A stretch of DNA of 64,000 nucleotides from positions 53,980-117,979 of the forward strand of contig CAZECG010000003.1 of NCBI GenBank assembly GCA_964510535.1, given 5' to 3'. Positions 28,026-35,461 of the stretch are shown here, piece by piece; positions within the stretch are counted from its first letter, which is position 1, and each line of letters opens with the position of its first letter. The stretch comes from JAJPXC01 sp964510535. GTDB taxonomy: Bacteria; Bacteroidota; Bacteroidia; Bacteroidales; Muribaculaceae. Made by a program: the position numbers and the translations under genes. The notes beneath the pieces are model-generated. The model had not been told where the DNA came from. It was given only the letters and a program-made list of their open reading frames with translations, and ran no database searches.

Positions 28026-28598
28026 TCAGATGAATTTATGCGCAAGCCGACGCGCTTTGCGCAAATCTTTATCAGTGATAGGACACCGATTGGTATCCCC
28101 TCGTTGTATAGAGGCGATAACCTTGAATCCGCTCCACTTCAAAATCCCTTTTAACGCCCTGACTACACCCGATGACTGGTGAAACAATATGTTCCAGGGC
28201 CAACGTGTTGTGCAGGTGGCTACAATCGCTGCCTTTTTGCCGCGGTGCAGAGGGATGGGAATGTCACCGAGTGATTTCCCTATCATTCCGTAAACCATGC
28301 GATCAAACAGCGATTTTAGCTGTCCGGGAATATTGCCCCAATAGCATGGTGAGCCGATAATAAGCGTGTCACACCAATCAATCATCCGTAAAACTGATTG
28401 TGCGTCATCCGGCGGCAACACGCAGTTGAGAGTGGAACGGCAAGCCATACAGCCCGTGCAGGGTGAAACGGCGAGCCGGGTTATGTCCACTATTTTTACT
28501 TCATGGCCTTTATCGCCCAATTCCGCCGCTATTTCATCGAGCATCCGCCTTATTTTGCTGTCGCGGCGCGGTGAACCGTTTATTATCAGAGTCTTCAT
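28026..28598 (-). CDS. NADPH-dependent FMN reductase / flavodoxin-fold protein
   Basis: A 190-residue flavodoxin-fold oxidoreductase. The phosphate loop of FMN binding is LIINGSPRRDSK at the start. SPCTGCMACRS gives the CxxCxxC-like pattern typical of iron-sulfur-flavoprotein-type or WrbA-like members, and IIGSPCYWGNIPGQLKSLFDR is the second flavin-contact block. Substrate unknown. It is divergently arranged with the SpoU methyltransferase across only 41 bases. Confidence 0.85.
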   Translation of the reverse strand: MKTLIINGSPRRDSKIRRMLDEIAAELGDKGHEVKIVDITRLAVSPCTGCMACRSTLNCVLPPDDAQSVLRMIDWCDTLIIGSPCYWGNIPGQLKSLFDRMVYGMIGKSLGDIPIPLHRGKKAAIVATCTTRWPWNILFHQSSGVVRALKGILKWSGFKVIASIQRGDTNRCPITDKDLRKARRLAHKFI

Positions 28599-28602
28599 AC
28601 AT

Positions 28603-28630
28603 CAAAGGTAACGATTATTTTGTAACTTTG
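28603..28630. promoter_or_regulatory. Divergent -7 promoter elements giving nearly leaderless transcripts
   Basis: Plus strand TAACTTTG (28623-28630) ends 9 bases before the methyltransferase ATG at 28640. Minus strand TACCTTTG (28610-28603) ends 4 bases before the flavoprotein ATG at 28598. Both match TAnnTTTG exactly; neither has a clear TTTG at -33. Confidence 0.5.
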
Positions 28631-28639
28631 TAACCGACA

Positions 28640-29410
28640 ATGGAAAATATTGAATTGACCAACGCTTTGCGTAAGAAAATTTACGCTCTTGGCTCGGCGA
28701 AGCAACGCAATGTTGAGCGGGCATTTGTGGCTGAGGGCACTCGCTGTGTCCTTGAAATCATCGGCCACTTGCCATGCCGTTATCTCGCGGCTACGGCTGA
28801 GTGGTTTAATCAGTGGGGCGCTCGGCTGGCTGATGTCGACAAATTGATTGTTGTGCCTCAAAACGAAATTGCGCGACTGTCACAACAAAAGTCGCCTCAA
28901 CCTGTGCTTGCCGTTTTTTCCATGCCTGTTTGGCGTGATAGGCAACCACAACCCACTCGCGGACTTTATCTCGCTCTCGATTGCGTTCAAGACCCCGGCA
29001 ACTTAGGCACGATAATTCGTCTCGCCGATTGGTATGGTATCACCGATTTGTTCTGCTCGCGCGACACGGCCGACGTGTTCAACCCCAAAGTCGTTCAAGC
29101 CACAATGGGAGCATTGGTTAGGGTAGGGGTTCACTATGTTGACCTTGCCGACTTCCTGCGCAATTCATCATTGCCGGTTTATGGCACATTTTTAGATGGC
29201 GAAAACATCTACAATGGCGATTTAGCTGGCGACGCTATCATCGTTATGGGCAACGAAGGCAACGGCATCTCTCCCCAAGTAGCCCAAACCGTCACGCGGC
29301 GCATTTTCATCCCGCCGTTCCCCGCCAATCGTTCCACGGTTGAGTCTCTCAACGTTGGGGTCGCGGCGGCGATTACCGTGGCCGAATTTCGTCGTCGACA
29401 AATTCAGTGA
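28640..29410 (+). CDS. SpoU/TrmH-family RNA 2'-O-methyltransferase
   Basis: It methylates a ribose 2'-hydroxyl in rRNA or tRNA using S-adenosylmethionine through a trefoil-knot SPOUT fold. An N-terminal substrate-binding domain (about 1-100) precedes the three SpoU motifs: DPGNLGTIIRLADW (motif 1), IVMGNEGNGIS (motif 2) and VESLNVGVAAAI (motif 3). The RlmB/TsnR-like domain order leaves the exact target open. A second member of the family lies at 34649. Confidence 0.9.
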   Translation: MENIELTNALRKKIYALGSAKQRNVERAFVAEGTRCVLEIIGHLPCRYLAATAEWFNQWGARLADVDKLIVVPQNEIARLSQQKSPQPVLAVFSMPVWRDRQPQPTRGLYLALDCVQDPGNLGTIIRLADWYGITDLFCSRDTADVFNPKVVQATMGALVRVGVHYVDLADFLRNSSLPVYGTFLDGENIYNGDLAGDAIIVMGNEGNGISPQVAQTVTRRIFIPPFPANRSTVESLNVGVAAAITVAEFRRRQIQ

Positions 29411-29451
29411 TTGATACTTCTGCCCCAAAAAAGTGGAAAACAACAGTAATA

Positions 29452-30276
29452 ATGAATAATCTCAATGTTTCCATAGTGACTTACCACACCGACACAGCCG
29501 AGTTAAAAGCGTGTCTCGACTCGCTTTTGGCGTGTGACGCTGTGCAAAGGGTCGATATAGTCGATAACGGCAATGAACAGCGCCTCGCTCATTTCTGCCA
29601 TGAGTTTAATTCCGATAAAGTCGTTTATATCCCTAACGATAATGTCGGCTACGGTGCTGCCCACAACATCTCATTGCGCCGTTCGCTCGATTCCGAGATT
29701 GATTACCACCTTGTTATCAACTCTGACGTGTATTTCGACCCGGGAACGCTCGAAAAGTGCCTTGAATACATTGACGCCCACCCGTCGGCGGGGCAGCTAA
29801 TTCCGCATACGATATTCCCCGATGGCAGTTTTCAGCCGGTTTGTCATCGCATCCCTTCGCCACTCGACTTGATTATGCATCGTTTTATGCCCAAGTCGCT
29901 GTGTAGACGATGGTGTGACCATTATGAAATGAGAGATTGCGACCTGACCAAGCCGTTGAATGTGCCATATCACCACGGCTGTTTTATGCTCTTCCGATTG
30001 GATGCCCTCCGTAAAGTCGGGCTGTTTGACGAACGCTTTTTTATGTATCCCGAAGACATCGACATGACGCGCCGTGTCCATGAGCGATACGAAACTGTCT
30101 ATTATCCCGAGGCCACGATTGTCCACGCCCACCGAGCCGAGTCGCGTACAAATTTCAAACTCTTGCGCATCCACGCCTTCAATATGTTGCGCTACTTCTG
30201 CAAATGGGGCTTCCTCTTCGACAAAACACGCCGCGACATCAACAACGCTCTAAACGCCCGGCTATCCAAATCTTGA
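29452..30276 (+). CDS. Family 2 glycosyltransferase (rhamnosyltransferase-like)
   Basis: A GT-A-fold enzyme for cell-surface polysaccharide. It begins MNNLNVSIVTYHTD, followed by the nucleotide-sugar site DIVDNGN and VGYGAAHNISLRR. The metal-binding DxD-like motif is VINSDVYFD, and HHGCFMLFRLDALRKVGLFDERFFMYPEDID is the acceptor and catalytic region (split in the sequence by normal spacing). The ATG at 29452 gives the canonical start; an in-frame GTG at 29407 adds 15 non-conserved residues. No transport or polymerase genes are nearby, so the product glycan is unknown. Confidence 0.92.
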   Translation: MNNLNVSIVTYHTDTAELKACLDSLLACDAVQRVDIVDNGNEQRLAHFCHEFNSDKVVYIPNDNVGYGAAHNISLRRSLDSEIDYHLVINSDVYFDPGTLEKCLEYIDAHPSAGQLIPHTIFPDGSFQPVCHRIPSPLDLIMHRFMPKSLCRRWCDHYEMRDCDLTKPLNVPYHHGCFMLFRLDALRKVGLFDERFFMYPEDIDMTRRVHERYETVYYPEATIVHAHRAESRTNFKLLRIHAFNMLRYFCKWGFLFDKTRRDINNALNARLSKS

Positions 30277-30556
30277 CCAATAAGCCAAAAAACAGGTTGA
30301 AATGTTAAATCCCCCTCCCGAGCCTAAGAATAATTCATGGGGGCAACGTAAATAGCGTTTGCGTTTGCGGAATTGTCTGACTGGTCAGCGTTGAGTGGTA
30401 ACCTTGTCGATTCCCGACAGGGAAACTTTTCTGTGTAGCCGGGTATTGCCGCCAGGCAATGCCCGGATGTAGTGACCACCCCTACAGCCGCAATCTGCAA
30501 AGATTGCTTTTACGTCATCTCTCCTGGCTTGATGGTTGTTTGAAAGGGTTTACATT
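30277..30556. other. Gene-free stretch with a cluster of short hairpins
   Basis: No supportable coding frame. Three hairpins lie in a row: CCGGGTATTGCC/GGCAATGCCCGG (30439-30466, one wobble), a weaker TGTAG/CTACA helix starting near 30468, and GCAATCT/AGATTGC (30490-30507) followed by TTTT. The last could weakly end the glycosyltransferase transcript. The cluster resembles dispersed REP-like elements, but no second copy was found in this window. Confidence 0.4.
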
Positions 30557-30597
30557 AAAAAAAGAGCCTTATCACACTGCGAAAGTGCGCTAAAGCT
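30557..30597 (-). terminator. Strong intrinsic terminator after the 30626 gene
   Basis: Minus-strand stem AGCTTTAGCGCAC with GTGTGATAAGGCT (12 of 13 positions pair, two wobbles; arms 30585-30597 and 30565-30577), a 7-base loop, then TTTTTTT at 30563-30557. Confidence 0.8.
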
Positions 30598-30625
30598 CCC
30601 CATCGTGAAAAACCAAGAGTTCTAA

Positions 30626-31084
30626 TCAATATAACTGATCAGGCACTTCCACTTCACTTGGGTCTGATACGTAATTTAACACACGAATACAACCAGGCCA
30701 AGGGCTGAAATTATCTATACTACATTGCCAATTCATTTTAGAAAAGTCACTGGAGAAATAGAGTACGCCTTCCCCGTTGCGAAACATATTCTGATTTTGC
30801 TCTTGATATATATGCATACCATTTTTGGTGCCACAGAATCTATATGTATTTTGACCGTAACCGCCATTATATGTACCATTCATATCCGTTAGATAACACA
30901 TAGCCTTCCCATTTGTGAATGTGAAATAGAACACGGCTCCTTTAGATGGTACTCCTTTGACTTTTACTCCATCTTTGATTGAATGTGAGTATCTATATGC
31001 ATATGTTTGTGCTTGTACACAAAACGAAAACATAGAAAATGTTGAAACAATCAATAGAAAGATTTTTAAATTAATTATTTTCAT
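30626..31084 (-). CDS. Small secreted protein of unknown function (paralog A)
   Basis: 152 residues, not recognised. A signal peptide (IFLLIVSTFSMFSFCVQAQT) ends near residue 26. The mature part is rich in Tyr, Gly and Asn, with no cysteine motif. It lines up with the next gene upstream in the transcript: both have TENG- or TKNG-type turns followed by Tyr-rich strands and then a motif of the form FSSDFSKMNW (here) versus FASRDFKRLNI (paralog). Base composition is more AT-rich than the neighbours, hinting at recent acquisition. Confidence 0.65.
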   Translation of the reverse strand: MKIINLKIFLLIVSTFSMFSFCVQAQTYAYRYSHSIKDGVKVKGVPSKGAVFYFTFTNGKAMCYLTDMNGTYNGGYGQNTYRFCGTKNGMHIYQEQNQNMFRNGEGVLYFSSDFSKMNWQCSIDNFSPWPGCIRVLNYVSDPSEVEVPDQLY

Positions 31085-31112
31085 ATTATTAAACGATTAA
31101 TGAATGTTATTT

Positions 31113-31754
31113 TTAGAACTCTAAATAACCTTTTCCACAGCACGTCCTACACATCGGAGACCTATGGGAATGTGGACTTCCCCATTTCCCGCATTTTTGG
31201 CAATATTCGTCATTTTGTTGCCCGGTATAATTTGGCCTATATGTTATTTGATCCATACCTTTGCCTGTTCCGTTGCACGCTGGACAAATCTTACGTTTAT
31301 TATTTGAATGCGTGCATACACTTGAATGGCTTTGATTTGAACGGGGGTTTATTATGGCAGGAGGTGTTGTGTTAGAGCAAGAATATTGTCTGAGCGCAAC
31401 ATTTGAATATGGTGCACATTGGACATAAACATATGTTTTACCGTCATCTTCTATATTCAATCTTTTAAAATCACGAGATGCAAAGCAATAACATTGTCCA
31501 AAGTGAGATTGACCGTAATATGTTTTTATTCCGTTTTCTGTTTTTACATATTTCATATTTGAATTACCAATGCTGAAGCCGTCAGCATCAGAGTCATAGA
31601 TGCAATTATTGCCAATTGTCATATAATGTCCATCGTCATTTACACTATATTCATGCCTATTTTTTACTATTTTTACCCGTTTGTAAAAATAAGTTTGTGA
31701 AGGTAATGGTACGGATACGCTTAAAAGCGTAATGAATAAGAGAATAGATCTCAT
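31113..31754 (-). CDS. Small secreted protein with DnaJ-like cysteine-rich C-terminus (paralog B)
   Basis: 213 residues, function unknown. An N-terminal signal peptide (LLFITLLSVSVPLPSQT) precedes a domain shared with the next gene. The last 60 residues hold three paired-cysteine knuckles: CPACNGTGKG, CQKCGKWG and CRTCCGKGY. CxxCxGxG-type knuckles recall the DnaJ zinc-binding domain and would bind one or two zinc ions. The gene is followed after 28 bases by paralog A, so they form an operon. The start is preceded by a hairpin and a run of T. Confidence 0.65.
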   Translation of the reverse strand: MRSILLFITLLSVSVPLPSQTYFYKRVKIVKNRHEYSVNDDGHYMTIGNNCIYDSDADGFSIGNSNMKYVKTENGIKTYYGQSHFGQCYCFASRDFKRLNIEDDGKTYVYVQCAPYSNVALRQYSCSNTTPPAIINPRSNQSHSSVCTHSNNKRKICPACNGTGKGMDQITYRPNYTGQQNDEYCQKCGKWGSPHSHRSPMCRTCCGKGYLEF

Positions 31755-31766
31755 AAAAAAGATACG

Positions 31767-31786
31767 GTGTAATCAGTCCATTACAC
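31767..31786 (-). promoter_or_regulatory. Hairpin just upstream of the 31754 start codon
   Basis: On the minus strand GTGTAAT-ggactg-ATTACAC, a perfect 7-bp stem, then CGTATC and six T directly before the ATG. Its loop and flank (TGGACTGA) can also pair with TCAGTCCA at the end of the RNA candidate upstream, so two alternative folds are possible. Confidence 0.4.
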
Positions 31787-31801
31787 TAAATATATTACAA
31801 C

Positions 31802-32007
31802 AAAAAACGTGGACTGACTTTGCCACATCTATCGCTGACGGTCGTAGGAAACCTGAAGATGAAGATATGAGAGTAGCAGCCCACGCTATAGCGCGAGAAC
31901 CGCTTCGTTACCCTCTCATCTTCATGAAAATTTCCTACGTTTTCAGCGATGAAAGATAGCAAAACGCTTCTTCGTTAATCGTATGTATATCGCTCCCTAT
32001 GGAACGA
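31802..32007 (-). ncRNA. Candidate rod-shaped structured RNA, about 205 nt
   Basis: The minus strand folds into a very long hairpin. Helices from the base: ATCT with AGAT, ATCGCTGA with TCAGCGAT (31950-31943 / 31838-31831), CGTAGGAAA with TTTCCTACG, ATGAAGATGAGAG with CTCTCATATCTTCAT, then AGCGG/CTGCT and CTCGCGC/GCGTGGG closing a TATA loop. The rod spans 31827-31957. A TAACTTTG promoter element lies at one end and TTTTTT (31807-31802) at the other, giving a self-contained transcript. The size and rod shape resemble 6S-type RNA, but I cannot confirm that identity; it could also be a leader of the 31754 operon. Confidence 0.5.
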
Positions 32008-32011
32008 TATG

Positions 32012-32046
32012 CAAAGTTAGTGATAATATTTGAGATATAGAACAAA
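32012..32046 (-). promoter_or_regulatory. Promoter for the rod-shaped RNA candidate
   Basis: Minus-strand TTTG (32046-32043), a 23-base spacer and TAACTTTG (32019-32012). The -7 element is exact; the spacer is two bases longer than usual. Predicted start near 32007. Confidence 0.5.
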
Positions 32047-32054
32047 CAATTATT

Positions 32055-32070
32055 TATGTTATATAACATA
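32055..32070. repeat. Perfect 16-bp palindrome, possible operator
   Basis: TATGTTATATAACATA is its own reverse complement and lies just upstream of the -33 element of the RNA candidate. It could bind a dimeric regulator, but AT-rich palindromes also arise by chance. The rest of 32071-32264 holds a few short hairpins and no supportable gene. Confidence 0.35.
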
Positions 32071-32264
32071 TTACAAACGGCTCCCTTTTGAGAAGCCGTT
32101 GCAGTGGGGAGGCGTTTAGTTGTCTGATTATCGAAGTGAATATACGGTTAGGTAATCTTGGCGGTGGTAAAGCCGCCTAAAACGTCGACGTTGGCAATTG
32201 CGGCGTTTTCGGCGAAGAATACGGCTTATCTAACTCATGCTTTTTGGGAATAAAAAGTCGGAAT

Positions 32265-32307
32265 AAAACGAGAGAGGGGGCTTGTGTGAGGCCCCCTCTC
32301 TCGTTTT
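32265..32307 (-). terminator. Intrinsic terminator after serA
   Basis: Perfect 17-base arms AAAACGAGAGAGGGGGC (32265-32281) and GCCCCCTCTCTCGTTTT (32291-32307) with a 9-base loop; the minus-strand transcript ends in TTTT. It lies 30 bases after the serA stop. Confidence 0.85.
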
Positions 32308-32337
32308 AGGTATAAAGTAAACCGTTGTTAAACGGGT

Positions 32338-33258
32338 TTATTTGTTGACTTGGAACTTGTTGATGCCGTCGCGCAAGAATGCCACGGTTTGACGTGCGGC
32401 TGCGAGTCCGGCGTTGATGTTTGCTTCCGATGTCTGCGCTCCCATCTTTTTGGGCGTGAAGAACACGCGGTCGCCAAACTTCTCTTTCAACTCGTCGGCT
32501 GTGTCGGGCTTAATGTCGGCAACATATTTGATGTCGGGTCGAGCCTCAAGCGCGCGTGCCAAGCCTTCTTCATCTATCACCTCTTTGCGGGCGGTGTTGA
32601 TGAGTATGCCGTTTTTAGGCATCAACGTGATTAGGTCATAGCCCACAGATTTTTTTGTCTCGGCGGTGGCGGGAATGTGGAGCGATACATAGCGGTTGTT
32701 GCTATACAGCTCCTCAACCGAGTGGACGGGTTTAACTCCGGCCTCGGTCATCACCTCGTCGGGGCAATAGGGATCAAGCGCGCTAACTTCCATGCCGAAG
32801 CCTTTGGCTATGCGTGCCACGTTGCGACCCACTTGGCCGAAAGCGTGGATACCGATGTTCTTCTCTTTTAGCTCCGAGCCCGAGGTGCCGTTATACATAT
32901 TGCGTGCTGCCATCACAGCCATGCCAAACACCAATTCCGCTACTGCGTTTGAGTTTTGGCCGGGGGTGTTTTCCACACACACGTTGTGAGCGGTGGCCTC
33001 TGCGAGGTCTACGTTGTCATATCCTGCTCCGGCGCGAACCACGATTTTCAAATTCTTTGCTGCGTCGAGAACTTCTTTGTCGATGATGTCGCTTCTGATG
33101 ATGATACCGTCGGCTGTGGATGCGGCATCGAGCAACTCTGATTTCGATGTATATTTCTCGAGCAGTTCAAATTCATAACCTGCTTCCTCGATAATCTCGC
33201 GGATGCCATTGACTGCCACGGCGGCAAACGGCTTCTCTGTTGCTACAAGTACTTTCAT
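32338..33258 (-). CDS. serA: D-3-phosphoglycerate dehydrogenase, short form
   Basis: First step of serine synthesis: 3-phosphoglycerate to 3-phosphohydroxypyruvate with NAD. The 306 residues contain the D-2-hydroxyacid dehydrogenase fold: RAGAGYDNVDLAEA, the nucleotide-binding stretch IGIHAFGQVGRNVARIAKGFG with its glycines, and INTARKEVIDEEGLARAL. No ACT or ASB regulatory domain is attached, so it matches the short form that is not serine-inhibited through ACT. It follows serC by 36 bases in the same transcript, which fixes the role. Confidence 0.93.
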   Translation of the reverse strand: MKVLVATEKPFAAVAVNGIREIIEEAGYEFELLEKYTSKSELLDAASTADGIIIRSDIIDKEVLDAAKNLKIVVRAGAGYDNVDLAEATAHNVCVENTPGQNSNAVAELVFGMAVMAARNMYNGTSGSELKEKNIGIHAFGQVGRNVARIAKGFGMEVSALDPYCPDEVMTEAGVKPVHSVEELYSNNRYVSLHIPATAETKKSVGYDLITLMPKNGILINTARKEVIDEEGLARALEARPDIKYVADIKPDTADELKEKFGDRVFFTPKKMGAQTSEANINAGLAAARQTVAFLRDGINKFQVNK

Positions 33259-33294
33259 TTGAGTAGTTGAGTTGAGGGGTAAACGAGTTGGTGA

Positions 33295-34365
33295 TTAGTG
33301 CTGGTTCTGGAAGTCCTTCATCGCTTGGATGAGCACCTCTACGCTCTCCATCGGCAGTGCGTTATAGAGTGAAGCGCGGAAGCCTCCTACCGAGCGGTGG
33401 CCTTTGATGCCGACGATGCCGCGGGTCGATGCGAAGTCGATAAACTCTTTCTCGAGTTCGGCATATTCGGGTTTCATCACGAAGCATACGTTCATAATCG
33501 AACGGTCTTCGGGGTTGGTGACAGTGCCGACAAACATTTTGCTCTCGTCGATAGCTTCGTAAAGACGTGCGGCTTTGGCGATGTCGAGTTTTTCGAGCGC
33601 CTCGATGCCACCCATCTGCTTGTAGTAGCGCAGAGTTTGGAGTGCCGAGTAAATCGGAAGCACGGGGGGAGTGTTGAACATTGAACCCTTTGACGTGTGG
33701 GTGCGGTAGTCGAGCATCGTCGGGATGGGGCGGTCAACATGGCCGAGGGCCTCCTCTTTTACGATTACGATTGTCACACCTGCGGGTGCGAGGTTCTTCT
33801 GTGCGCCTGCATAGATGGCGTCATATTTCTTGATGTCGATGGGGCGAGAGAAGATGTCGCTCGACATATCGGCAACCAAGGGTACACCCACTTCCGGATC
33901 TTTGCGGATTTCAGTTCCGTAAATTGTATTGTTGGTAGTGTAGTGGAAATAGTCTGCGTCGGCGGGTACGGTGAAACCTTTGGGAATGAATGTGTAGTTC
34001 GCATCCTTTGAAGAAGCGACAACATCTACTTCACCAAATAATTTTGCCTCTTTGATTGCTTTGTTTGCCCATGTGCCTGTATCCAAATATGCTGCTTTGG
34101 TTTTGAGCAAGTTGAACGGTATCATGCAGAATTGCATACTTGCGCCGCCTCCGAGGAAGATTACCTCGTAGCCCTGGGGCACTGCGAGCAAGTCTTTTAC
34201 TGACTGGGCGGCCTCGTCGATGACAGCTTGAAACTCTTTGCTGCGGTGAGACACTTCAAGCAATGAAAGGCCGGTATCGGCGAAATTCAACACTGCATCG
34301 GCTGTGTTCTTAATGGTGTATTCACTAAGAATCGATGGGCCGGCATAAAAATTATGCTTCTTCAT
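33295..34365 (-). CDS. serC: Phosphoserine aminotransferase
   Basis: It converts 3-phosphohydroxypyruvate to phosphoserine with glutamate (PLP enzyme). The 356-residue protein begins MKKHNFYAGPSILS, the family start. It has FLGGGASMQFCMIPFNLL, the PLP lysine in YAGAQKNLAPAGVTIVI and the C-terminal GHRSVGGFRASLYNALP. An in-frame extension to 34443 has no family match, so the ATG at 34365 is used. serC leads serA in a two-gene operon; the third step (SerB) is not in the window. Confidence 0.95.
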   Translation of the reverse strand: MKKHNFYAGPSILSEYTIKNTADAVLNFADTGLSLLEVSHRSKEFQAVIDEAAQSVKDLLAVPQGYEVIFLGGGASMQFCMIPFNLLKTKAAYLDTGTWANKAIKEAKLFGEVDVVASSKDANYTFIPKGFTVPADADYFHYTTNNTIYGTEIRKDPEVGVPLVADMSSDIFSRPIDIKKYDAIYAGAQKNLAPAGVTIVIVKEEALGHVDRPIPTMLDYRTHTSKGSMFNTPPVLPIYSALQTLRYYKQMGGIEALEKLDIAKAARLYEAIDESKMFVGTVTNPEDRSIMNVCFVMKPEYAELEKEFIDFASTRGIVGIKGHRSVGGFRASLYNALPMESVEVLIQAMKDFQNQH

Positions 34366-34401
34366 ATTCGCAAATTTTACTGAATAAGTGATTTTAGGGT
34401 G

Positions 34402-34409
34402 CAAATTTA
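34402..34409 (-). promoter_or_regulatory. -7 promoter element of serC-serA
   Basis: Minus-strand TAAATTTG, exact TAnnTTTG, 36 bases upstream of the serC ATG. No -33 TTTG at normal distance. The remaining bases to 34632 are AT-rich with no gene seen. Confidence 0.5.
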
Positions 34410-34632
34410 ATGAAAAATTTCTCTTTGAGCCGTGATTTGTCATAAAATCGCATATAATTCAAGAAAAATTTCTTTAATCTCTGTTTTTGCTGCCATTTTG
34501 CTCGTTATTTTGCCTTTTAGACGGTATTTTTGTCGCATCCTGTTTGTATTCGGGCCGATTTGTTAATAGCTTCTTCCTTGCCCGTTAAGTTTAATTAAGT
34601 TTTGGGCGTTGGCGAGTATCGGGGTTGTGGCT

Positions 34633-34640
34633 TAAATTTG
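34633..34640 (+). promoter_or_regulatory. -7 promoter element directly before the second SpoU gene
   Basis: TAAATTTG (exact TAnnTTTG) ends 8 bases before the ATG at 34649, so the transcript would start within about 5 bases of the start codon. Confidence 0.45.
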
Positions 34641-34648
34641 TCATAATT

Positions 34649-35449
34649 ATGGCTATAATTGAAATTCACTCGCTTGATTTACCCGAAGTGGCTGTATTCG
34701 GCCGTTTGACTGAGGCTCAATTGCGCAATCGCATTGACCCGGGACGCGGAATTTTCATCGCAGAGAGTCCCAAGGTGATTAATGTGGCTCTTGATGCCGG
34801 CTGTGAGCCGGTGTCGATGCTTTGTGAACGTCGACACATAGATGGCGATGCCGCTGCAATTATTGAGCGATGCGGTGATATACCGATTTATACCGGGAGC
34901 CGTGAATTGTTGGCAGAACTGACCGGTTATAAACTGACCAGAGGTGTGCTGATGTCAATGCGGCGTCAGGCTCATCGCGATGTAGTGGAGGTATGTGCCG
35001 AAGCGAGAAGAATTGTGGTAATAGATGGTGTGGTCGATGCGACAAATGTCGGGGCTATATTCCGAGCGGCAGCCGCCTTGGGCATTGAAGCCGTGCTGTT
35101 GACGCGTCAATCGTGCGACCCTTTAAACAGACGCGCTGTGAGGGTGTCGATGGGTTCGGTTTTTCTTGTTCCATGGACTTGGTTAGATGAACCTGTCGAA
35201 AGCCTGAACCGCTTAGGCTTTAAGACGGTTGCGATGGCGTTGACCGACGATTCGGTATCAATCGATGACCCTGCGTTGTCGGCGGAGCCGCGACTGGCTA
35301 TCGTGATGGGCACTGAGGGTGACGGGCTGGCAGAAAGCACGATTGCCAAGACTGATTATGTGGCGAGAATCCCCATGTTCCACGGGGTTGATTCGCTTAA
35401 TGTCGCATCTGCGGCTGCGGTCGCTTTTTGGCAGCTTAGGGTGCGCTGA
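34649..35449 (+). CDS. SpoU/TrmH-family RNA 2'-O-methyltransferase (second copy of the family)
   Basis: A SPOUT-fold methyltransferase for rRNA or tRNA. An N-terminal domain of about 100 residues is followed by motif 1 DATNVGAIFRAAAALG, motif 2 IVMGTEGDGL and motif 3 DSLNVASAAAVAFWQL. The ATG at 34649 is preferred; an upstream TTG (34625) overlaps the promoter element. It differs clearly from the family member at 28640 in the substrate domain, so they should modify different sites. It converges on rarA with 12 bases between the stops. Confidence 0.88.
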   Translation: MAIIEIHSLDLPEVAVFGRLTEAQLRNRIDPGRGIFIAESPKVINVALDAGCEPVSMLCERRHIDGDAAAIIERCGDIPIYTGSRELLAELTGYKLTRGVLMSMRRQAHRDVVEVCAEARRIVVIDGVVDATNVGAIFRAAAALGIEAVLLTRQSCDPLNRRAVRVSMGSVFLVPWTWLDEPVESLNRLGFKTVAMALTDDSVSIDDPALSAEPRLAIVMGTEGDGLAESTIAKTDYVARIPMFHGVDSLNVASAAAVAFWQLRVR

Positions 35450-35461
35450 TTGAGCCGCTGA

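Noticed and set aside
31732..31959. 75-codon plus-strand frame
   Set aside because: It lies across both arms of the rod-shaped RNA, so its sequence is fixed by pairing; no signal or family similarity.
32158..32253. Short plus-strand frame encoding LAVVKPPKTSTLAIAAF and 14 more residues
   Set aside because: Only 31 codons after an in-frame stop, no ATG start and no promoter; possibly a decayed gene end, but not supportable as a gene.
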